Source: CAYVBE01 sp964572825 (lineage in GTDB: Bacteria; Planctomycetota; Brocadiia; SM23-32). Taken from it: a DNA stretch of 64,000 nt. The position numbers and the translations under genes were made by a program. The notes under the pieces are model-generated. The model saw nothing but the letters and a program-made list of their open reading frames with translations. It was not told the origin of the DNA and did no database searches. Below are positions 58,131 through 64,000 of the stretch, in pieces (the stretch's first letter is position 1; every line of letters begins with the position of its first letter). Location of the stretch: contig CAZNGS010000007.1 of NCBI GenBank assembly GCA_964572825.1, positions 31,999-95,998 on the forward strand. The letters are read 5' to 3'.

Positions 58131-59480
58131 TTATCCGCGTCCGGGCTGGCAGGCAGCAGCATGGGCGTGCTCAAGGGTGAATAACCCATGTGCCCGAAAG
58201 AAGTCGTTCGGCCAGCGTTGATGGTCCCGGCCCCGGCTGATACCCCGAAGACCCATTCTGGCCCGCAGGATGCTGCGAAGCCGCCTCCGCACCCAGCCGT
58301 CCACGCTTCGTAACCGGGACCCGCGACTGTGCTTGAAGTACTCAAACCAGCCCCGGAGCGTCCGGTTGACGTCGGCTATGATGCACGGCAGACTATCGCC
58401 CCGCGTCCGTTTGGTCTTCGGCCGCAGACTGGCCCGAAGCCGCTTAATGCTGCGCGGCCGGGGCCACCGGCGGCCTGCCTGGAAGCGGTAGCCGAGGAAG
58501 TCGAATGAGTCGTCCGGGTCGCCTGTGTCCACCAGCCGGGTCTTCTCCGGGTGCAGGGTCAGGCCCCGCTCCCCGCAGAGACTCTCGACCAGATCCAGCG
58601 CCTCCCGGGCCTGCCGCTCCGTGCGGCAGAGGATGACGAAGTCGTCCGCGTAGCGGACCATCTCGTATCCCGCCTCGGCCATGGCCCGGTCTATCGGGTG
58701 CAGGTAGATATTCGCCAGAAGCGGGCTCAGTACCGCCCCTTGGGGCGTGCCCCGCTCCGGCGTCCACCGCTCCAGACCGTCCATGACCGGCTGCCGCAGG
58801 AAGGCCCGAACGAGGGCCAGCAGGCGCCCGTCGGCAATCCGCCTCTCCACCTCGGCCATCAGACGGTCCTGGGGGATGCTGTCGAAGTAACTCTTCAGGT
58901 CAGCATCCACCACCCACCGGTGGCCGCACTTCAGCAGCCGGTCCACCTCGCGGAGCGCATCCTTGCAGCCCAGACCGGGCCGGAAGCCGTAACTGCCCTG
59001 CACAAACTCCCGCTCGAAGATCGGCTCTATCACCAGCCGCACCGCCGCCTGCACGACACGGTCGCGCACGGCGGGTATCCCCAGCGGGCGTTTCTCCTTC
59101 TTGCCGGGCTTCTCGATCCAGACCCGCTTTACGGGCCGGGGCCGATATGTGCCGCTCCGCAGCTCGGCCTGGAGCCTGCTAAGGTTGCGTTCCAGCTCGG
59201 CTTCGAACCCTCCGATGCCCTGGTGGTCAACTCCCGCGCTTCCCCGGTTCGCCTTCACCTGCTCGAAGGCAATCCGCAGGGTATCGAGTCGCCAGACCTT
59301 GTCAATCAGGCTGAACCATACGCCTCCTTTCACTCCTTTTTCCAGAGCTGCCAGCATGCGGTCCGTCCACACGGAGCGTTCAACCCGATCCCGATCGACG
59401 GGACGGGTCTCTCCCGCTTGTTTAGGCCGCCCGTGGGCGTCCACTTCCGCGGGTCTGTCTTCGCCCGGCGTGGTCATCAC
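58131..59480 (-). CDS. ltrA: Group II intron reverse transcriptase/maturase
   Basis: 449 residues. It helps the intron fold and copies it into new sites. RT blocks are intact: VKRVWIEKPGKKEKRPLGIP, IFEREFVQGSYGFRPGLGC, WTPERGTPQGAVLSPLLANI and YEMVRYADDFVILC with the catalytic YADD. Domain X is near FEYFKHSRGSRLRSVDGWVR. There is no HNH endonuclease domain, which fits class C-type introns. ATG 59480 is preceded by GGAAGGTGG. The frame is full length, so the intron may be mobile. Confidence 0.93.
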   Translation of the reverse strand: MMTTPGEDRPAEVDAHGRPKQAGETRPVDRDRVERSVWTDRMLAALEKGVKGGVWFSLIDKVWRLDTLRIAFEQVKANRGSAGVDHQGIGGFEAELERNLSRLQAELRSGTYRPRPVKRVWIEKPGKKEKRPLGIPAVRDRVVQAAVRLVIEPIFEREFVQGSYGFRPGLGCKDALREVDRLLKCGHRWVVDADLKSYFDSIPQDRLMAEVERRIADGRLLALVRAFLRQPVMDGLERWTPERGTPQGAVLSPLLANIYLHPIDRAMAEAGYEMVRYADDFVILCRTERQAREALDLVESLCGERGLTLHPEKTRLVDTGDPDDSFDFLGYRFQAGRRWPRPRSIKRLRASLRPKTKRTRGDSLPCIIADVNRTLRGWFEYFKHSRGSRLRSVDGWVRRRLRSILRARMGLRGISRGRDHQRWPNDFFRAHGLFTLEHAHAAACQPGRG

Positions 59481-59901
59481 GCATCCACCTTCCTGCGTCC
59501 CTTCGCTCTGCGGGAGTTAGCCCGCTTCGTCGCTACTATGGACGCTCTGACTTCTGCCCGGCCCGTCCCCGGCCAATCCGCAGACGTCCTTGAAGCCGAA
59601 CAGTTCTCCCTGTTTCACGCGCATGGCCTTTGCGACCGTTCCGTCTCCAAACACCTGACGCCACCCCGCCATCCCTTTAACACGCTACCCCTCAGGGTGT
59701 CGGGCACTCCGCCCTGGGCGGATTTGGGCTTCGCCACTGACTCGCAGGCTCGCCGCTTGCGCCCGGCCGAATCGAGTTCGTTATCCTACGGACCGGTCAC
59801 TCACCTCCTGTTGCTTCCCACCCCGCCTCACGGCGACGCAGTTACAGTTAGTTACGGGCCGGAGAGCGTCTACCCGGAGAGGACTTGACCCTCCGTCGCA
59901 C

Positions 59902-60150
59902 CTCTCTGGCCACACACGCTCACAGGCGCACGAGTCGCCCCTTTCGGGGCTCCGGAATCCTTTTTGCCCGTTTTCCCAGGGCTCTCCCGCCCGGCGGGTT
60001 CGCCCTGGGAGGGGAAACCCCAAAAACCGAAAGAGCCCCCGGAGGAGGCGAGTCAATGACAGCCCGGGGATTGTCCGGCCGGGCTGCCGGGACGAACGGT
60101 CGACTTGCCACCGGCCTGACCGGCCATTACAATCTACGCGGGAAGAACTT
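59902..60150. repeat. GC-rich repeat, 5' flank of the intron
   Basis: It holds CCCTTTCGGGGCTCCGG and GGGGAAACCCCAAAAACC, followed by CCCCCGGAGGAGGCGAGTC, which resembles the reverse complement of the repeat at 23570-23600. No gene was seen. GGGAAGAA precedes the next start. Confidence 0.5.
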
Positions 60151-61521
60151 ATGAAAAACGGAATCGGTAGACACGAAGACCTATCCCGGCTCGAACGCCA
60201 GAGCAGCCGGTACCGGTTCGTGCAGTCGGCGGCGCGCTTCTTCAGCCGGCTTGTGCGGCTGGCGGCGCCCGGCATTGTGGCCATCCTGACCGCCATCTTC
60301 CTGGCACGCATCTTCTGGTCCCCCCTGCGGTACGCCATCTACGCGTTGCCCGCATGGTTGATCGCGGTCGGAGCCTACCTGGCCCACAGGTCGGAACTCT
60401 GGGCTGTGCCGCCGAGCCGGGCGGATGCCCTGGCGGACCTGGCCAGCGGAAACCGCGGGCTCTACATGTCGCTCCGCGAGGCGGGAGGCGAGGACTGGAA
60501 CCCGCGGGTGACCGGCGGCGACGTGCGGCTGAAAGGCCGTTTCCCGGCCGGCGCGATGGCCGGGGCCGTCCTGCTGACCGGTCTGCTGGTGGCCGTGTTG
60601 CTTATGCCCGACCTGCGGGCCGAGACGGAAGACGGGCCAAAGGCGCGGACGCCCGTCGAGGAGCTGGCGGCCGTGGTGGAAGAACTGGAGCAGAACGATC
60701 TGGCGGAGGAGGAATACCTGGAGGACGCCCGCGAGCTGATCCGCCGGCTGGAACAGGAAGAGACTCGGGCGCTGGCGTCGGAGGACTGGCAGGCCCTGGA
60801 CCGCGCCCGCGATGAGCTCAAACGCCATGCCGCCGACTCCTACCGCCGGGTGGAGGAGCAGGTCGGCCGGATCGAGTCCCTGCAACGCCAACTGGAGGCG
60901 AACCGCACGCTGTCGCCCGATCAGGCACGGGAGGCCAGCAGGCTGCTGGAGGGGTTCAGTGCCGGGGACCTGGAGAAACTCAACGCGCGCCTCAACAGCG
61001 GCAAGCCCATCTCGCCGGACATGCTGAAGAAGCTGCGGACGGCGTGCCGGAGCGGACAGTGCCGCTTCGGCGAGGAGGAGATGGAGGCCCTCAAGTGCCT
61101 TCTGAAAGAGGCGAAGAAGAAAAAAGGGCAGTGCGCGGGCGCCTGCCAGGGGTGCCTGGCGGCACTGGGGTTCAGCACGGAAGAACTGGCCGCCTTCAAG
61201 AAAGGCCTCCCCGGCCGCGGCGGCATAACCCGCGGCCCCGGCCCGGCGCCCATCCTGCACGCGGGCGACACGGATCCCGAGCTGGGCAAGTTCAAAGCGA
61301 AGACCTTCCGCGCCGACGGAGGGGAGCCCGCGGTGCCGATGGGCTACACCGTGGCCCCGCCGGACGGCGACGTGGAAGAACCCGCCTCCGGCGCTCCGGG
61401 CGCGGCCCGGCAGTTCGGCCCCGGCAACGAACGGATCACGTGGCATTCTCGCCTGCTGCCGCGGCACAACGAGGTGCTGCGCAACTACTTTGCTGCCGAG
61501 GAACCCGAAAGCGGAGAGTGA
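60151..61521 (+). CDS. Membrane protein with coiled coil and cysteine cluster
   Basis: 456 residues. Two hydrophobic pairs in the first 160 residues (around IVAILTAIFLARIFW and YAIYALPAWLIAVGAYLAHR, then AGAVLLTGLLVAVLL) anchor it. A long charged coiled coil follows (about 165-265). CRSGQCRFGEEEMEALKCLL and KKKGQCAGACQGCLAALG hold six cysteines. It starts the MoxR operon: the next gene begins 4 bp after its stop. Such proteins precede MoxR and von Willebrand-type genes in planctomycetes, but the function is unknown. Confidence 0.7.
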   Translation: MKNGIGRHEDLSRLERQSSRYRFVQSAARFFSRLVRLAAPGIVAILTAIFLARIFWSPLRYAIYALPAWLIAVGAYLAHRSELWAVPPSRADALADLASGNRGLYMSLREAGGEDWNPRVTGGDVRLKGRFPAGAMAGAVLLTGLLVAVLLMPDLRAETEDGPKARTPVEELAAVVEELEQNDLAEEEYLEDARELIRRLEQEETRALASEDWQALDRARDELKRHAADSYRRVEEQVGRIESLQRQLEANRTLSPDQAREASRLLEGFSAGDLEKLNARLNSGKPISPDMLKKLRTACRSGQCRFGEEEMEALKCLLKEAKKKKGQCAGACQGCLAALGFSTEELAAFKKGLPGRGGITRGPGPAPILHAGDTDPELGKFKAKTFRADGGEPAVPMGYTVAPPDGDVEEPASGAPGAARQFGPGNERITWHSRLLPRHNEVLRNYFAAEEPESGE

Positions 61522-61525
61522 GCGG

Positions 61526-62536
61526 ATGGAACAGAAGGCCGACCTGCTGCCGAGGGAACGGGTGGAGGAGGCCGCCGCGCGGTGCTCCCGGGTGCTGGAC
61601 GCCATGAACGGCGTGATCCTGGGCAAGCCCGCGCTCATTCGTCTGACCTTCGCCACCATCCTGGCGGGCGGCCACGCCCTGCTGGAGGGGCTGCCCGGGC
61701 TGGGCAAGACGGTGCTGGCCAAGTCCTTCGCCGTCGCCCTGGGCGTGCGGTTTCGCCGCGTCCAGTTCACCCCGGACCTTTTGCCCTCCGACATCACCGG
61801 CTCCTACATGCTGGAGGAGGGCGAGGGGGGACGGCGGATGGAGTTCTACCGCGGGCCGGTCTTCACCAATCTGCTGCTGGCAGACGAGGTGAACCGCGCC
61901 AGCCCCAAGACCCAGTCCGCCCTGCTGGAGGCAATGTCCGAGTACCAGGTGACCCAGATGGGCAACCGCATGCCGCTGGAGGAGCCCTTCTGCGTGCTGG
62001 CCACCCAGAACCCCATCGAGATGGAGGGCACCTATCCGCTGCCGGAGGCGCAGATCGACCGGTTCGCCGTCAAACTGGAGGTCTCGGGCACGGACCGCGA
62101 CGTGCTCAAGACCATCATCACCACGCGCCGGGGCGGCCGGCCCGATCCGCCCCCGCAGATCACCGACCGGGAGGGCCTGCTGAAGCTGCAGGACCTGGTC
62201 AACCAGGTCTTCCTGCCCGAGGCCGTGAGCGAACACATCTCCAGCCTGGTGGCCATGACCAACCCGGGCTGCCCCGATGCCCCGGCGGAGGTCGACGAGT
62301 GCGTGCGGTACGGCAGTTCGCCGCGGGGCGCCATCTGGCTGGCGCAGATATCGAAGGCCCTGGCGCTGATGGACGGCCGGCCCGGAGTGGGGTTCGAGGA
62401 CGTGCGCGAGGCCGCCCCCGCCGTGCTGGGCCACCGGCTGATCCTGCACCACGCCGCCCGCCTGGACGGCCGCACCGGTCGGGGGCTGGCCGAGGAGCTG
62501 GCGGCCATGAACGAGGAGAGGATCTTGTCCGAATGA
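61526..62536 (+). CDS. MoxR-type AAA+ ATPase
   Basis: 336 residues. It is a chaperone-like AAA+ ATPase that works with von Willebrand factor domain proteins. The Walker A site is ALLEGLPGLGKTVLAKSF (about residues 50-67), Walker B LLLADEVNRASPKTQSALLE, and sensor 1 VLATQNPIEMEGTYPLPEAQ. The ATG at 61526 is chosen because the longer frame overlaps the preceding gene. It overlaps the next gene by 4 bp (ATGA). Confidence 0.93.
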   Translation: MEQKADLLPRERVEEAAARCSRVLDAMNGVILGKPALIRLTFATILAGGHALLEGLPGLGKTVLAKSFAVALGVRFRRVQFTPDLLPSDITGSYMLEEGEGGRRMEFYRGPVFTNLLLADEVNRASPKTQSALLEAMSEYQVTQMGNRMPLEEPFCVLATQNPIEMEGTYPLPEAQIDRFAVKLEVSGTDRDVLKTIITTRRGGRPDPPPQITDREGLLKLQDLVNQVFLPEAVSEHISSLVAMTNPGCPDAPAEVDECVRYGSSPRGAIWLAQISKALALMDGRPGVGFEDVREAAPAVLGHRLILHHAARLDGRTGRGLAEELAAMNEERILSE

Positions 62537-63984
62537 AGGGTTGCCCGGTGACCATTGCGCTGCTTGTGGGCCTGCTGGCGGCGGCCCCCCTGGCGGCGCA
62601 GACGCCCTACGCCTACGACCGTATCGACGAGACGCTCACCTGCCGGGCCCGTTTCGGCCTGTGCGGCACCATCCGGCAGGGCGGCACGCTGCCCATCGTG
62701 CTGGAATTCCAGAACGAAGGAGAGGCCCGGTCCATCCGTGTCCGCACCGGGGGTGCCATGCAGGTTACGGGGGTGTTCAACCTGCCGGCCGGCCGCCGGG
62801 TGCGCCGATTCCTGTACGTGCCGGTGCCCGCAGACATACGGAGCTCTGTCCGGCAACTGGAATTCGTCGACGCCGAGAACGGCTCCCTGCTCAAAAAGCT
62901 GTCGGTGAGTGATCTGAGCAGGCTCAGCTACACCGACCTGGGCAGCCGGTCCGATCTGCTGGGGATCACCGTGAGCAAGCGCAGCGCGATGACCGTGAGC
63001 CAGAAGCCGGCTCCCGGCTATAACCTCACAACGAATGCCGTCTCCCCCGAGCACGTGCCGCCGAACTGGGTTGGACTGGCCGGGCTGGACGTCGTGGTGG
63101 TGCACCACAGCGCATGGTCGGACCCCGAGTTTCCCCGCCGGGCGGTGATGGACTGGATGGCGATGGGAGGGGTGTGCCTGCTGGCCGAAGTGCCCGACGG
63201 GGAGCGAGCCCCCGTACGCCGGGAGCTGGCGGAGAAGGCGGCCTTCTTTGCGGACGTGGCCGATGGGCGGCAGTCTTTCCACGTGGGGATGGGCGGGGGC
63301 GCCTTCGTGGGCCGGGAGACGCTGGCGGGTTCACAGCGGGGTTTTTTCGCCAGCCTGGGGCACGCGCCCGGCTCGAACAGGCCCTCGGGGGACTACCAGA
63401 AGGTGGACGAGCCGCAGATCGGAGGCGTCGGCGAGCTGCCGTTCGTCCCCGTGCTGCTGGCGCTGCTGGTGTTCTCGCTCCTGGTCGGCCCGGTGGGGTG
63501 GTGGTACCTGGTGAGCAGAAAGCGGATGGGGCTGCTCTACTACGCGGCCGCGCCGGCGGCCAGCGCGCTGGCCATCGCGCTGGTGGTGGCCCTGGACGTC
63601 TCCTACGAGGGCTTTCGGCCGCGGGTCAGTTGTGCGGCGGTTCGGTTGCTGGACCAGCACACCAAAAGGGCGATTGACCTGGCGCAGTTCGGCGTCTATG
63701 CGCCCTTCGCCGTGGGGACAGAACTGAAGGGGTCTGCCGCGGAGCTGCCCCACTTCTTCGGCGCGGCCCCCGGACACTTCGGACAGATGGTGCCCATCAC
63801 CCTCGCCCCCGGCGCCGAGGGACCGGTTTACCGGGGCGTGCTGCCGCCGCGGGAGAAGGTCTGGTTCGGCCGGCAGGAGGTCCAGGTGGAAAGGAGTCGC
63901 CTGGTGGTGCGCCGACAGGACGGGCAGATAGCCGTCGAAAACCACCTAGAAATCCGGCCGAAAAGTCCGGGAATTCCTTGTTGA
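62533..63984 (+). CDS. MoxR-operon membrane protein
   Basis: 483 residues. MKGCPVTIALLVGLLAAAPL is a signal peptide, and the mature N-terminal half is periplasmic (RFGLCGTIRQGGTLPIVLEF, with the beta wording of a DUF-type exported domain). Two central hydrophobic segments (about 300-360: LLALLVFSLLVGPVGWWYLV, and LLYYAAAPAASALAIALVVA) lie before a cytoplasm- or periplasm-side C-terminus. No catalytic motif is visible. It is coupled to the MoxR gene and is complete; the operon may go on beyond the window, where a DUF58 gene would be usual. Confidence 0.7.
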   Translation: MKGCPVTIALLVGLLAAAPLAAQTPYAYDRIDETLTCRARFGLCGTIRQGGTLPIVLEFQNEGEARSIRVRTGGAMQVTGVFNLPAGRRVRRFLYVPVPADIRSSVRQLEFVDAENGSLLKKLSVSDLSRLSYTDLGSRSDLLGITVSKRSAMTVSQKPAPGYNLTTNAVSPEHVPPNWVGLAGLDVVVVHHSAWSDPEFPRRAVMDWMAMGGVCLLAEVPDGERAPVRRELAEKAAFFADVADGRQSFHVGMGGGAFVGRETLAGSQRGFFASLGHAPGSNRPSGDYQKVDEPQIGGVGELPFVPVLLALLVFSLLVGPVGWWYLVSRKRMGLLYYAAAPAASALAIALVVALDVSYEGFRPRVSCAAVRLLDQHTKRAIDLAQFGVYAPFAVGTELKGSAAELPHFFGAAPGHFGQMVPITLAPGAEGPVYRGVLPPREKVWFGRQEVQVERSRLVVRRQDGQIAVENHLEIRPKSPGIPC

Positions 63985-63987
63985 CTA

Positions 63988-63996
63988 TGCTATAAT
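63988..63996 (+). promoter_or_regulatory. Extended -10 promoter at the window end
   Basis: TGCTATAAT, a perfect extended -10 box just after the last stop codon; no clear -35 box is present. The gene it would serve lies outside the window. Confidence 0.4.
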
Positions 63997-64000
63997 GTGG

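Larger units (their letters stand above)
58043..59901 (-). mobile_element. Bacterial group II intron, class C-like
   Basis: The element is about 1.86 kb on the minus strand. The 5' end, read from 59901, is GTGCGACGGAGGGTCAAG, matching the GUGYG opening of group II introns. A 34-base domain V lies at 58085-58118, and the 3' end is CTACCCCTAT at 58043. It encodes its own maturase. It lies between GC-rich repeats; the 5' exon side carries a hairpin (GAGCCCCGAAAGGGGC), as class C introns prefer. Class is inferred from size, from lack of an endonuclease domain and from the site. Exact splice sites are estimates. Confidence 0.8.

Overview
High-GC, sparsely packed bacterial DNA from a PVC-superphylum organism, most likely a planctomycete or a close uncultured relative. 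The best marker is the 89-residue small basic protein at 16711-16980, a family I know only from Planctomycetes, Verrucomicrobia and their relatives. Supporting signs are the load of large carbohydrate-active enzymes, UroD-like proteins, a PQQ beta-propeller protein, a sulfatase-fold protein and GC-rich intergenic repeats. Promoters found by eye share a TTGnnn / about 17 bp / TAnnnT pattern. No rRNA, CRISPR array or replication origin was seen; there is one tRNA.

Layout. 1-4.6 kb: two large carbohydrate-active proteins, the first cut by the window edge. 4.6-5.0 kb: a CAT-anticodon tRNA with a partial copy of its 3' end nearby. 5.0-10.1 kb: an MFS transporter and a UroD-like protein, divergent from a GH94 sugar phosphorylase. 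10.1-16 kb: an accessory stretch with an m4C-type DNA methyltransferase, a truncated XcyI-like endonuclease, an eroded transposon, a kinase-like protein and an oxidoreductase, and nested remnants of two further insertion sequences. 16-21.6 kb: housekeeping genes (small basic protein, aminotransferase, threonine synthase), another UroD-like protein and a VapBC-type toxin-antitoxin pair. 21.9-30.3 kb: a membrane protein, nucleoside hydrolase, S9 peptidase, a clan GH-A glycosidase and a frame-disrupted AIM24 gene.

30.4-42 kb is a carbohydrate block. Three tandem paralogues of 737-761 residues form one minus-strand unit, followed by a small membrane protein, an exported PQQ-propeller protein and a GH2 beta-mannosidase-like enzyme. 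42-51 kb: a sodium symporter with an unusually long loop, Hsp20, a xylose-isomerase-like protein, TrpB2, small lipoproteins and PurD. 51-54.8 kb: a sulfatase-fold protein with Thr at the usual Cys/Ser position, divergent from a TIM-barrel-like protein across a 10-bp inverted repeat. 54.8-64 kb: a PaaK/CapK-like adenylating enzyme, a membrane protein with an odd start, a group II intron sitting in a GC-rich repeat, and a MoxR operon that runs to the window end.

Together the genes suggest a polysaccharide-degrading heterotroph: exported glycosidases, peptidase and sulfatase-like enzymes feed sugars to phosphorolysis (GH94), isomerases and oxidoreductases. The most unusual parts are the paralogous hydrolase trio with diverging catalytic residues, the divergent pair at 53 kb with its putative operator, and the disarmed restriction system.
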